From positions 19,469 to 83,468 of IMG/VR virus record IMGVR_UViG_3300025154_000006: a stretch of 64,000 nt of DNA. One strand, 5' to 3'. Below the pieces are notes generated by a model. That model did no database searches. It saw nothing but the letters and a program-made list of their open reading frames with translations, and had not been told where the DNA came from. Below are positions 43,031 to 50,271 of the stretch, one piece after another. Source of the DNA: a virus. Made by a program: the position numbers and the translations under genes. Every line of letters starts with the position of its first letter. The first letter of the stretch is position 1.

Positions 43031-43045
43031 GTTCGCACTGCGAAA
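43031..43045. repeat. 15-bp palindrome copy 12
   Basis: GTTCGCACTGCGAAA, one mismatch, intergenic, abutting the ribosome site of the 43057 gene. Confidence 0.8.
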
Positions 43046-43056
43046 AAAGGAGAGAA

Positions 43057-43332
43057 ATGGCTACCCTTCGTATTCCCAAGTCCACAAATGGCGAGAAGTC
43101 GTTACTTCCTCGTCGCTCGACTCAATGGTTGCTAGACGCCATGGGCGAGATGTTCAATGACAACTGTACCGACGCCGAGATACTTGGCGTTACTCGTGTT
43201 CAGGTCATGCGCGGCCTGGCCACGGCAGGCGTTCCTAACGACGAGATCAGGGAAATCTGGCAGGGGCAGTTCGCGTTGAAGAGCGCCCAGGAGAGGTATG
43301 ACCTACTCTCCTACTTCGTGTATGGCGAATAG
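43057..43332 (+). CDS. small hypothetical protein, possible DNA-binding (91 aa)
   Basis: AAAAAAGGAGAGAA precedes ATG 43057. The segment CTDAEILGVTRVQVMRGLATAG resembles a helix-turn-helix arrangement. The rest is helical and charged. A transcription-related role is possible but not shown. Confidence 0.5.
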   Translation: MATLRIPKSTNGEKSLLPRRSTQWLLDAMGEMFNDNCTDAEILGVTRVQVMRGLATAGVPNDEIREIWQGQFALKSAQERYDLLSYFVYGE

Positions 43333-43369
43333 GACTACCGGAGCCCTACGCACCGCCAACGATTTCACT

Positions 43370-43405
43370 ATATAAGTCCTATATAGGGAAATGTAGGACT
43401 TATAT
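43370..43405 (+). other. intergenic hairpin, 12-bp stem
   Basis: ATATAAGTCCTA pairs with TAGGACTTATAT around a 12-nt loop, between the 43057 and 43434 genes. Confidence 0.65.
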
Positions 43406-43433
43406 CGTCCATCCAAAGAAAGGAGATAACCCT

Positions 43434-43514
43434 ATGGCCCTTGATCGTGTAGTGTTCTGGTCGTTTGCCGCATTTGCGCTATTTGGCGCCATCGCTATCC
43501 TGTTGTTCGCCTAG
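43434..43514 (+). CDS. membrane miniprotein (26 aa)
   Basis: Excellent ribosome site (AAGGAGATAACCCT). The product MALDRVVFWSFAAFALFGAI and on is a single membrane helix. Comparable to the 41468 miniprotein. Possibly a holin regulator or membrane-stress peptide; not known. Confidence 0.5.
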   Translation: MALDRVVFWSFAAFALFGAIAILLFA

Positions 43515-43530
43515 ACACAAGGAGTTCAAA

Positions 43531-44028
43531 ATGTCTCAGAACCAAAAAACCGTAATCACGCTTGCCAATCTTGGAAGCGCCGTCGAGGTTCGCCTGGACC
43601 CCGAAATCGTCTTCGCCATTGCTACCGAGTTCAGTGATAACCCGCTTGTCCAGAAGTCTGACGAACTGGCGGCCCTGGAAGCGGAACTTGCCGTTGCGCA
43701 GGCTGGCGTTGACGGTTTTCGCACTGCGAACCAGAGGATAGGCGATCTTGCTATCCGGAAAGTTCACCTGGAACATGCCGCTCGCGCCATTCTGCTGGAA
43801 AAGAAAGGCGTCAAGAACATGGCGGAGTTGCCATTGGCAATCCGCGGCGTGGTTGAGAAATATCGCCAACAAATCCTCGCACTGGATACCACGTACCAGG
43901 ATACTTGCAAAGAACTGGCAGAAATGCGCCAGAAACTTGAAATGTCCGAGTTCAATGCCCATTTGACCGCAAAGGTCAATATCGAAGCGGCGATCTCCGC
44001 CATCATCAAGGAGGCCAACGGTGGCTAA
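43531..44028 (+). CDS. coiled-coil protein (165 aa)
   Basis: ATG 43531 after CAAGGAGTTCAAA. Helical: heptad-like stretches at residues 45-75 (ELAALEAELAVAQAG) and 115-145 (DTCKELAEMRQKLEMSE). Palindrome copy 13 lies at residues 63-67 (FRTAN). Overlaps the GTG alternative start of the next gene. Confidence 0.6.
   Translation: MSQNQKTVITLANLGSAVEVRLDPEIVFAIATEFSDNPLVQKSDELAALEAELAVAQAGVDGFRTANQRIGDLAIRKVHLEHAARAILLEKKGVKNMAELPLAIRGVVEKYRQQILALDTTYQDTCKELAEMRQKLEMSEFNAHLTAKVNIEAAISAIIKEANGG
43717..43731. repeat. 15-bp palindrome copy 13
   Basis: TTTCGCACTGCGAAC, one mismatch, in the coiled-coil gene. Confidence 0.8.
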
Positions 44029-44089
44029 GAAGTCCGTATTACCCGTTTCAAACGGTGTCAATTCAATCATCAACAACGAGGAGACCAAA

Positions 44090-45052
44090 ATGTCCAAGAA
44101 GAATTCCGCCAAATCCATCAATGCCATATCTGATCAGCCACTTGCCGCGCCGTTTACTTTTCAGCCCGCCAATGGTCGCAACGACCTGGCTCTGCTGCGC
44201 GTAGACGGCGACGAAGACAAGGCTCCGTTCTACATCGACGCGCCCGACCGTGTTCACGGTATTTGCAATGCCGCGACCCATGTCTGGGTTGGCACATATC
44301 CAGTGTTTGAACCCGGAAAGTTCTACTTCCGCATGTCCCGGGACGACGTCAAGAAAGAATTTGGTGTCGAAAGCATGGGCTATATCCGCGGTAGTGCAGA
44401 GTTGCAACAGGCTGTTACAGAGGGTAAGTATGCCCACACCAAGCCGATTGTTGAGGATGCCTGGTATCGCGTGTCCTGGAACGGTCATCGCTTCACCCTC
44501 AAGGTTGTTGAATGGCGCAATTACGAGAAGGAAGAACCCGAATGGATCACCTATGATCGGGATGCCCTACGCCTGCTGGACGGCCTGGACGATGTGTACA
44601 AAGCGGTTGCTGCCAAACGCGCCCTGCGTCTGTTCTTTGCCGAGTCCATTGAGTGGGCGCTGAAAGAGAAAGCCGCACAGGAACCGTTTGTTCGCAATAA
44701 CGACCTGGTTGGCCTGAAAGAGCGCCTGAATACCCGCGTTCTCAAGACAAAGGCGTTCAAGGATTATGGCAACGTCAAGGCCATGATCAAGAAGGCGGAC
44801 GAGGCCAAAGAGAAGGGCGAAGCTATCCCAAATTCCTTCAAGCGCATGGAAGTGGCACTGGCCCGGAAAGCTGGTATGGTTCGCACTGCGAACGGCGACG
44901 AAATCCCGGAAGATGCGCTGATCGGGAAAAACATCGTTCTGGTGCTTGGAACCACCGCCATTCCTGGTAAGCGCGCCGTGACCACGGAAAACTTTATGAT
45001 CATCACCCGCGTGATTGCCCGCCAGGGCTACTCGGTTTCGATTGTAGAGTAA
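44090..45052 (+). CDS. abundant-type hypothetical protein (320 aa)
   Basis: ATG 44090 follows AACGAGGAGACCAAA; a GTG at 44021 with AAGGAGG upstream would add 23 residues, so the start is uncertain. Mixed alpha/beta N-terminal half (IDAPDRVHGICNAATHVW), then a helical Lys/Glu-rich half (KAMIKKADEAKEKG). GC-rich codon use like capsid and tail tube suggests high expression. Last gene before a strong terminator. Palindrome copy 14 encodes VRTANGDE. No family is recognised. Confidence 0.6.
   Translation: MSKKNSAKSINAISDQPLAAPFTFQPANGRNDLALLRVDGDEDKAPFYIDAPDRVHGICNAATHVWVGTYPVFEPGKFYFRMSRDDVKKEFGVESMGYIRGSAELQQAVTEGKYAHTKPIVEDAWYRVSWNGHRFTLKVVEWRNYEKEEPEWITYDRDALRLLDGLDDVYKAVAAKRALRLFFAESIEWALKEKAAQEPFVRNNDLVGLKERLNTRVLKTKAFKDYGNVKAMIKKADEAKEKGEAIPNSFKRMEVALARKAGMVRTANGDEIPEDALIGKNIVLVLGTTAIPGKRAVTTENFMIITRVIARQGYSVSIVE
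44879..44893. repeat. 15-bp palindrome copy 14
   Basis: Perfect GTTCGCACTGCGAAC inside the 44090 gene. Confidence 0.85.
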
Positions 45053-45064
45053 CCATCAACAATA

Positions 45065-45104
45065 GCCCAGAGAGGAATATTGCCCATCCTCTCTGGGCGT
45101 TTTT
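45065..45104 (+). terminator. intrinsic terminator of the 41-45 kb operon
   Basis: GCCCAGAGAGGA and TCCTCTCTGGGC form a 12-bp stem around a 10-nt loop, followed by GTTTTTG. It lies 12 bp after the stop codon. Confidence 0.9.
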
Positions 45105-45133
45105 GTAGTATGATACGAAAAAGGAGATTAAAT

Positions 45134-45433
45134 ATGACTAAAAGAGAATTACGCAAACTTGCCGAGAGTAAAGATATTGGCTTTATGGCGGCCAATGGAA
45201 TATTTTTCTTCGTATTTCCGGGAGATTTTAAGGCACATGCGGCAACCAAAGAGATGATTGAACGGGTACGGGCGTTGCCAGACTTTGAGAAGCCTAAGGT
45301 GTCTCGGGCGCCAGAGAATGCAGTCTCTCTTGAAGGATTGTCCCAAGAAGAACGGGATGCCAAAGCACTTGATCTTATGGGCGCCGTTACCATTCCTGGG
45401 CTTGATAATTATCCCGTTGTAGAGGAACAATGA
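45134..45433 (+). CDS. hypothetical protein (99 aa)
   Basis: AAAGGAGATTAAAT precedes ATG 45134. A basic helical start (MTKRELRKLAESKDIG), a hydrophobic core (GIFFFVFPGDF) and an acidic C-terminus. First gene after the terminator; codon use is now AT-richer. Ends with an ATGA overlap. Confidence 0.6.
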   Translation: MTKRELRKLAESKDIGFMAANGIFFFVFPGDFKAHAATKEMIERVRALPDFEKPKVSRAPENAVSLEGLSQEERDAKALDLMGAVTIPGLDNYPVVEEQ

Positions 45434-45639
45434 AACAGACATATCAACAGCGTTTTGGACATGATCGGGTTCGTAAAGCGAATAAGAATTCCAAGAAGTT
45501 TGCTCGACAACAAGGCGCTTTGGCAAGAATGCGAACAATGCTTGATGGCAATATTCGTTTATATGGCAATCTGGATAACTATTGGCAAAAGTATACCAAG
45601 TCTCAGATTGCTGTCCTTGAAGCAAAAGGAGTAAACTAA
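45430..45639 (+). CDS. small basic protein (69 aa)
   Basis: Coupled by ATGA. Very basic N-terminal half (RFGHDRVRKANKNSKKFARQ), suited to nucleic-acid binding, then an aromatic segment (LYGNLDNYWQKY). No family. Confidence 0.55.
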   Translation: MKQTYQQRFGHDRVRKANKNSKKFARQQGALARMRTMLDGNIRLYGNLDNYWQKYTKSQIAVLEAKGVN

Positions 45640-46037
45640 TGACTTTGCAAACCTGGATGAATGAGTTTTATCCGGTTCCCGCTAGTGAGGTGTTGGAAAA
45701 AGACGCGCCGGCACACTCTTTACGGAAATGGAAGGGATTACTAAAAGAGAATTTAGAAAAACACGATTGCATCACCAATTTTAATGGCGACGTTTTAGGC
45801 CACGGTGGAAAAATTGAAATATCAGAAGCGACGTGTGCGCTGTGTCTGCTTTATCGGTTTGTCGGAAACCTTTGTTCTGCTTGTCCGCTTGCTGTTTCGC
45901 GTGGGCGCTCATGTTTTTTGCCCACATCCGATGAGGATTATTTTAGCCCATGGAGAGCATGGTTGTATGAGCGCAATCCGCTTCCAATGATTAATGTGCT
46001 TGAGAAGGCCATTAAGAACAAGGAGACAATATTATGA
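45639..46037 (+). CDS. Cys-rich hypothetical protein (132 aa)
   Basis: TAATG junction with the previous gene. Residues 62-85 hold a Cys cluster (ATCALCLLYRFVGNLCSACP) resembling a small metal site known from phage proteins that follow a C-x2-C...C-x2-C pattern. Tail helical. Function unknown. Confidence 0.6.
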   Translation: MTLQTWMNEFYPVPASEVLEKDAPAHSLRKWKGLLKENLEKHDCITNFNGDVLGHGGKIEISEATCALCLLYRFVGNLCSACPLAVSRGRSCFLPTSDEDYFSPWRAWLYERNPLPMINVLEKAIKNKETIL

Positions 46038-46195
46038 GCATTTGGCTTATTTATTTTGCGTGGGCTTGCGGTCTTTTTGCTGGTCTCTTTATGGGATTAT
46101 CTACAGAACCAGATAAAATAACCGCGTGGGCGTTAGCGGCCTTAATATCTCTGTTTTTTATTGTTTTTCTAAATAAGAAAAGAATATCTCGGTGA
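46034..46195 (+). CDS. small membrane protein (53 aa)
   Basis: Overlaps the upstream gene by 4 bp; AAGGAGACAATATT is upstream. Two hydrophobic segments (WLIYFAWACGLFAGLFMG and AWALAALISLFFIVFL) with a basic end. Unknown role. Confidence 0.55.
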   Translation: MSIWLIYFAWACGLFAGLFMGLSTEPDKITAWALAALISLFFIVFLNKKRISR

Positions 46196-46275
46196 ACGCT
46201 GTTTTTTTCTTAATCCTCTTTGTGCTTGTTTTAGCATGGATAGTTTTTGGCCCATGGCCAGGAACTCTTCTTTAG
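46192..46275 (+). CDS. possible membrane miniprotein (27 aa)
   Basis: A GTG in the GTGA overlap with the previous stop gives VNAVFFLILFVLVLAWIVFG and on, one membrane helix. No other ribosome site; coupling is needed. Confidence 0.3.
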   Translation: MNAVFFLILFVLVLAWIVFGPWPGTLL

Positions 46276-46326
46276 CCCACAAATATCTTTATTAGTTGTC
46301 TGACTTCTGTAATATTGGAGAGCTAT

Positions 46327-46428
46327 ATGAACATTAATGATCGAAGAAGGATCGCCTGGTTGTTTGTAAAGCTTTATGCGATAATTTCGCTTTTGTTTAT
46401 AATTGCCCTTGTGCTAAAGAGTTCGTAG
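46327..46428 (+). CDS. membrane miniprotein (33 aa)
   Basis: ATG 46327 follows TGGAGAGCTAT. Basic start (MNINDRRRIAWLF), then one membrane helix (YAIISLLFIIALVL). Its stop codon TAG falls inside palindrome copy 15. Confidence 0.45.
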   Translation: MNINDRRRIAWLFVKLYAIISLLFIIALVLKSS

Positions 46429-46435
46429 TGCGAAT
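46421..46435. repeat. 15-bp palindrome copy 15 (degenerate)
   Basis: GTTCGTAGTGCGAAT, two mismatches; spans the stop codon of one gene and ends just before the ATG of the next. Confidence 0.65.
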
Positions 46436-46436
46436 T

Positions 46437-46631
46437 ATGGCAACAGTATCTAAAATTCGCTGTTACTCTAAGAAAAGGGGCCATATTCGCAAAACAAGGA
46501 ATGTGGCCCATACTTTGCGCTTCTGGAAGCGGTGGGCGCATAGAACCTATAGGCGTACTGCCAAAATAGCAATTCGTACCGGACAAGAGATTAACGAGAA
46601 GCCCAGGCTTACAGACTGGCAACTAGACTAA
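46437..46631 (+). CDS. small very basic protein (64 aa)
   Basis: ATG 46437 (a GTG at 46428 within the palindrome is an alternative). Rich in Arg/Lys (SKKRGHIRKTRN, RFWKRWAHRTYRRTAK), typical of RNA- or DNA-binding peptides. No clear ribosome site, so it may be coupled to the upstream miniprotein. Confidence 0.5.
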   Translation: MATVSKIRCYSKKRGHIRKTRNVAHTLRFWKRWAHRTYRRTAKIAIRTGQEINEKPRLTDWQLD

Positions 46632-46641
46632 AGGAGACAAA

Positions 46642-46944
46642 ATGAACATAAGACTCGGTAATTACACGCTTTTGATTACTTTGTCAGACAATACACTATC
46701 CTGGGAACAGCAGGTAATCCAAGAAGTTGAAAAAATGGGCAGGTTGTACCCAGAACATTACGGTACTTTTGGCGGAAGAAACATAAAAATCGCCCGTATA
46801 AAAGCGGTTTGTCAGCTTGCATCTATGTTCCCAGAAGATATTAGAGAGCATAGCGGTGTCCATAACCCCTTGTCTTTGATATTTTGTAAAGATTGGGTAG
46901 AAGACCATTGGCAAAACAATGGTTACGGCGATCCTGTCAAGTAA
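46642..46944 (+). CDS. hypothetical protein (100 aa)
   Basis: AAAGGAGACAAA precedes the ATG. Begins MNIRLGNYTLLITLSDN; helical middle, Trp/His-rich tail (CKDWVEDHWQNN). No family. Confidence 0.55.
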   Translation: MNIRLGNYTLLITLSDNTLSWEQQVIQEVEKMGRLYPEHYGTFGGRNIKIARIKAVCQLASMFPEDIREHSGVHNPLSLIFCKDWVEDHWQNNGYGDPVK

Positions 46945-47054
46945 TCTATATATCCCTTTTCTCTTGTTGATAATGAAAATCGGCCTCAACAAGAGAGAAG
47001 AAGGTAATATTCACGTATAAATCCAATATTACACATGGATGTCGTTGTGAAACT

Positions 47055-47210
47055 ATGATAAGCAGAAATGTGAGTATGCCAGAAGAGACTTATAAGGTAT
47101 ATGAAGAACACTATGCTTTTTATCGCTCTGTTGGTTATCAAATCTGGTTTGCTGATATTGTTTCACTGGATAGCACAAAAACGCATCCGGAAAGTAATAT
47201 TTATATCTAA
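47055..47210 (+). CDS. small hypothetical protein (51 aa)
   Basis: ATG 47055, weak ribosome site. Tyr-rich product (EETYKVYEEHYAFYRSVGYQ), ends 12 bp before the KH-protein start. The rest of the 46945-47222 gap shows no other feature. Confidence 0.45.
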   Translation: MISRNVSMPEETYKVYEEHYAFYRSVGYQIWFADIVSLDSTKTHPESNIYI

Positions 47211-47222
47211 AGGAAAATAACT

Positions 47223-47537
47223 ATGTTCAACACAATCAAGAAGTTACTTGGGTTTGAATATGAAATTGACAGTAAGATATTCTGTAAGGCTTTAGTGCAA
47301 TATCCATATAATTCAGATAGTTCTGGTGCTTACTTATCGCACATTACAGCAGTATGGGCTACTTGGAAAGGAAATAGGATTACGGTCCACATCAAAACAC
47401 ATTGTCCGGGTATTTTGATTGGGAAAGCAGGGAGGCAAATTAGTGAGATCAAAGAGCTTATGGAATACATGAGCAAAAACAAAGATCTAAGTATCGATAT
47501 TCAAGAAGAAACTATGTTTAATGGGCTTTATTATTAG
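47223..47537 (+). CDS. KH-domain-like RNA-binding protein (104 aa)
   Basis: Residues 58-90 carry CPGILIGKAGRQISEIKELM, the I-G-x2-G-x2-I pattern of KH domains (GxxG loop contacting single-stranded nucleic acid), then a strand. AAAGGAAAATAACT precedes the start. Might bind phage or host mRNA; target unknown. Confidence 0.7.
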   Translation: MFNTIKKLLGFEYEIDSKIFCKALVQYPYNSDSSGAYLSHITAVWATWKGNRITVHIKTHCPGILIGKAGRQISEIKELMEYMSKNKDLSIDIQEETMFNGLYY

Positions 47538-47563
47538 TCCATTGTCATTCAGGAGATTAAACA

Positions 47564-47842
47564 ATGTTACAAGTACCTCAAACAACTCTGTTGCCCGGTC
47601 CATATCCACAGGAATCTGGTTGGTATTGGTTTTATGGTGATCCGTTCTATCCAGAAAGTCATCCAGAACGAAAGGTTGACAATTTGCACATGGTTAGAGT
47701 TCGCAAAATTGCCAATGGTTTTGCTTATATCGCAGACGGTAACCTTTTTGCAAACAAAGCGCCCGGACTTTGGTGTTCCGCTTTTGTTCCTACTGTTTCA
47801 GGCGATATTCGCAGTACAAACGTTGATGGTCATGATATCTAA
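47564..47842 (+). CDS. hypothetical protein (92 aa)
   Basis: AGGAGATTAAACA precedes ATG. Aromatic beta-like protein (ESGWYWFYGDPFYPES, GFAYIADGNLF). Near its 3' end ATTCGCAGTACAAAC (47804-47818) may be an eroded copy of the 15-bp palindrome. Confidence 0.55.
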   Translation: MLQVPQTTLLPGPYPQESGWYWFYGDPFYPESHPERKVDNLHMVRVRKIANGFAYIADGNLFANKAPGLWCSAFVPTVSGDIRSTNVDGHDI

Positions 47843-47889
47843 AAACTACTCATAAATGTGCAATAAATCAAACAATAAGAGATAAAACA

Positions 47890-48177
47890 ATAAACAAAAG
47901 ACTTGAAAACAAAATTGCCAAATTGTTTTTTGACGATCAGCAATTATATCTTAAGGTAATGTCAAGATATTTTTTGCTTGTTGAGAATCAACGAAAAGAA
48001 CTTGTTATAAAATGCAATAAATTGGCTTATGGTTGGGCTTGGGATATTGACAATAAAAAGTATAAGCCAGACCTGGAACACAGCGCTGATTACCTAAGAG
48101 CGCTTGCCGAAGAGTTGTACGGTACAGAATTTGGTGATCGGCTATTTGCCATTCTTGAGAAGAATAAAAGTGAATAG
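47890..48177 (+). CDS. hypothetical protein, apparent ATA start
   Basis: The open frame is preceded by AAGAGATAAAACA, the usual ribosome site of this phage, but the codon at the start position is ATA. A TTG at 47923 is the first conventional alternative. The product is helical (KVMSRYFLLVENQRKELV). The stop codon touches palindrome copy 16. No family. Confidence 0.5.
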   Translation: MNKRLENKIAKLFFDDQQLYLKVMSRYFLLVENQRKELVIKCNKLAYGWAWDIDNKKYKPDLEHSADYLRALAEELYGTEFGDRLFAILEKNKSE

Positions 48178-48191
48178 TTCGCAATGCGAAC
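48177..48191. repeat. 15-bp palindrome copy 16
   Basis: Perfect GTTCGCAATGCGAAC, 10 bp upstream of the -35 box at 48202. Confidence 0.9.
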
Positions 48192-48201
48192 AAATTGCCT
48201 A

Positions 48202-48230
48202 TTGACTTCTCTTGTGAAAAAATATATACT
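48202..48230 (+). promoter_or_regulatory. sigma70-type promoter
   Basis: TTGACT, 17-bp spacer, TATACT; it drives the 48252 gene and downstream genes. Palindrome copy 16 lies immediately upstream. Confidence 0.8.
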
Positions 48231-48251
48231 AAGGATATAGGAGAATAAAAC

Positions 48252-48641
48252 ATGATTGAAGAGTTTATAACCTTGGCTAATCCGTTTTCGTCTGAAAATA
48301 TTTCCAGCCCACAAAAATGTTGGGTTTACATTGCAAGTCCCTATTCTATTGGTAATAAGCTAGAGAATGTTCTGGATCAGTTTCGGGCTTCTGATGAACT
48401 TTTACATTTGGGTTTTCATCCAGTTCCTCCGCTTTGGACCCACTTCTGGGACGAGGTAAGTCCCAAACGTTATGAAGCGTGGATGGAATATGATGAGCAA
48501 ACTATCAAAAGATGTGATTGTCTACTTCGTTTACCAGGAGAAAGCGCTGGAGCAGATCAGGAAGTAGAATTTGCATTGAAGATTGGTGTTCCAGTCTTTT
48601 ATTCTATTCAAGAGGTTGTAAACTATAGCTATCATGGTTAA
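48252..48641 (+). CDS. nucleoside 2-deoxyribosyltransferase-like protein (129 aa)
   Basis: YIASPYSIGNKLENV at residue 26, GFHPVPPLWTHFWDE, YEAWMEYDEQTIKRCDCLLRL and GESAGADQEVEFA match the DUF4406/nucleoside deoxyribosyltransferase-like family, including the S-x-GAD-x-E motif with the candidate catalytic Glu. Such enzymes act in nucleotide salvage or in making modified nucleotides. First gene after the 48202 promoter; TAGGAGAATAAAAC upstream. Confidence 0.75.
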   Translation: MIEEFITLANPFSSENISSPQKCWVYIASPYSIGNKLENVLDQFRASDELLHLGFHPVPPLWTHFWDEVSPKRYEAWMEYDEQTIKRCDCLLRLPGESAGADQEVEFALKIGVPVFYSIQEVVNYSYHG

Positions 48642-48939
48642 AAGAGCAAAATGGTATGTTGATTTTATTCGTAAAGAACCTAATGAGCAAACAATGCTAA
48701 AGGTAGCGCGTTTACTTATAGACGAATGTAGCGAACTTATGAAAGCGCGCACCAAGAAAACCAATGTCGCTGCAATTGCCATTTTGGATGCACAAGATCA
48801 GAAATGGCGCCTTATATGCCAACGATTGCCAGAATTCAAATTGCGCACTAATGGTTTTAGAATAATGGTACTTGCTACATTTTCTAACTTGATACCATAT
48901 TTGGCACACTGGAAAGAAGCACAGACAAAAGGAGAATAA
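48634..48939 (+). CDS. hypothetical helical protein (101 aa)
   Basis: Overlaps the upstream gene by 8 bp. Basic, helical (MVKRAKWYVDFIRKEPNEQT). Ends 1 bp before the zinc-knuckle gene. No family. Confidence 0.5.
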   Translation: MVKRAKWYVDFIRKEPNEQTMLKVARLLIDECSELMKARTKKTNVAAIAILDAQDQKWRLICQRLPEFKLRTNGFRIMVLATFSNLIPYLAHWKEAQTKGE

Positions 48940-48940
48940 A

Positions 48941-49159
48941 ATGAGATGTGCTTATTGTGGAAGTAATAAACATACCATTAAGAATTGTCCAAAAACGTGG
49001 TCTGGATCAGTTAATCATTTCCACATGCGCTGTGCTTATTGTGGAGCGAAAGACCACGAAATTGAAGCTTGTTATAAAACATGGTCTGGTAATGCAGCGC
49101 GTGCACGGAACCCCAAAAGCGTTGCAGACCATTTCGTTCTTGATAAAGAAAAGAAATAG
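48941..49159 (+). CDS. double zinc-knuckle protein (72 aa)
   Basis: Two copies of CAYCG-x(3-4)-H-x-I-x2-C-x-KTWSG, each with C-x2-C-x4-H-x4-C spacing, the CCHC zinc knuckle typical of single-stranded nucleic-acid binding. The copies are near-identical, a tandem internal duplication. AAAGGAGAATAAA upstream. Confidence 0.8.
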   Translation: MRCAYCGSNKHTIKNCPKTWSGSVNHFHMRCAYCGAKDHEIEACYKTWSGNAARARNPKSVADHFVLDKEKK

Positions 49160-49170
49160 GAGAGATCATA

Positions 49171-49524
49171 ATGGATACCATTGTCATACTCACAAAACAA
49201 GCAGTTGATACCATGGATCTGAAAGTACTGGATCTAAAAAACATTAAAGATCATGCTGATGCTATTGAAAAATGTAATGCAATTCTGCCACAACTTGAGG
49301 GCAAAGTGGCAATCTGGCTCGATCCCGAACCGCTCTATATTGGCATTGCTCTAATGATTACAACTTGGTTATTACACCAGGTTCGTAGTGCGAACTGGTT
49401 TGTAACACAAAAAGAAGTAGGATGGCCAATGAAAGACTTCTTTGATGCTGGAAATGATTATTTGAAAGGAGAGAATACTCAAGAAGTTTTAAGTCCGCTA
49501 GGCGCAATTAATATTAGTTGCTAG
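49171..49524 (+). CDS. hypothetical protein (117 aa)
   Basis: GGAGAGATCATA precedes ATG. Central hydrophobic stretch (PLYIGIALMITTWLLHQV) followed by palindrome copy 17 encoding VRSANW. No family. Confidence 0.55.
   Translation: MDTIVILTKQAVDTMDLKVLDLKNIKDHADAIEKCNAILPQLEGKVAIWLDPEPLYIGIALMITTWLLHQVRSANWFVTQKEVGWPMKDFFDAGNDYLKGENTQEVLSPLGAINISC
49381..49395. repeat. 15-bp palindrome copy 17
   Basis: GTTCGTAGTGCGAAC, one mismatch, inside the 49171 gene. Confidence 0.8.
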
Positions 49525-49570
49525 TTATGTCCTAATCACAAACTCTAATTATCTCTAAAGGAGATTTCAA

Positions 49571-50035
49571 ATGGCTACTCACAAGCAAAATACGTCCCAG
49601 TACAAAGCATATTCAACCAAGCACAATCTGTCTCTGATCAAAGTTTGTACTGAACCTGCTTCAAGATTCTTAAATAATGGAACTCAAGTTGCGTCTTTCT
49701 CTACCGTGATGATCGATGCTTATCAGGTTGAGGGTCAACTACAGATGGTTAATGAGACCTGGGTCCGCATTTCCGCTTTTGGTAAACAGGCCGAATCCAT
49801 TGCTCGTCTTCAAAAGGGCGAGTTTGTTCTTCTGGAACTCAGGGGTCATCCTATTATGGACACCTGGACTAAAGAAGATGGTACAACTGGCGTTTCTTTG
49901 ACACAAAAGTTCAACGGTTTCCCACAACGCGTTACTTTGGTAAAGTCAGATACTGCCTCTGTAGTTGAACAGGAACATCAAATTACGGAAGATCTTGCTT
50001 CCGCCATGCCTGCCGAATCGGATATTCCGTTTTAG
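49571..50035 (+). CDS. ssb: single-stranded DNA-binding protein (154 aa)
   Basis: OB-fold pattern: VASFSTVMIDAY, then TWVRISAFGKQAESIARLQKGEFVLLEL, the bacterial SSB layout, and an acidic tail ending SDIPF, like the DDDIPF tip that recruits replication proteins. About half to two-thirds the length of bacterial SSBs plus linker is short. Likely coats replicating phage DNA. AAAGGAGATTTCAA upstream. Confidence 0.85.
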   Translation: MATHKQNTSQYKAYSTKHNLSLIKVCTEPASRFLNNGTQVASFSTVMIDAYQVEGQLQMVNETWVRISAFGKQAESIARLQKGEFVLLELRGHPIMDTWTKEDGTTGVSLTQKFNGFPQRVTLVKSDTASVVEQEHQITEDLASAMPAESDIPF

Positions 50036-50055
50036 TGTTATTTCATGATACAATT

Positions 50056-50086
50056 CTTGGGAAGTAGAGAGATTCTACTTCCCAAG
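50056..50086 (+). other. hairpin after ssb
   Basis: 13-bp perfect stem (CTTGGGAAGTAGA with complement) with 5-nt loop, 20 bp after the ssb stop. No T-run, so it may be a terminator of weak type or mRNA stabiliser. Confidence 0.6.
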
Positions 50087-50108
50087 ATAATACCATACAG
50101 GAGATACC

Positions 50109-50144
50109 ATGGATTTTATGCGGTTTCAGGGTTTGTTCGATTAG
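50109..50144 (+). pseudogene. 11-codon remnant of a phage gene
   Basis: A full ribosome site (CAGGAGATACC) and ATG are followed by only MDFMRFQGLFD and a stop. It looks like the 5' end of a gene lost or displaced near the cassette array edge. Confidence 0.4.
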
Positions 50145-50166
50145 TTTTGGTGTGATCTCTGCCATA

Positions 50167-50194
50167 TTGACATATTATCATAAAGCAGTAAAAT
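50167..50194 (+). promoter_or_regulatory. promoter facing the cassette array
   Basis: TTGACA, 16-bp spacer, TAAAAT; transcription would start near 50201, about 30 bp before the first cassette core site. It is placed as a cassette promoter (Pc) would be, although no intI gene flanks it. Confidence 0.7.
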
Positions 50195-50271
50195 CGAGGT
50201 TAGGCTAATAGCCGTTAGTATATCAATATGTTAGCCCGCTCTGGCTGTTCAAATGGCAAAAGGAAAATATC

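Noticed and set aside
42798-43160. A 120-codon frame overlapping several small genes
   Set aside because: No ribosome site, unlike composition, and covered by better supported genes at 42805 and 43057.
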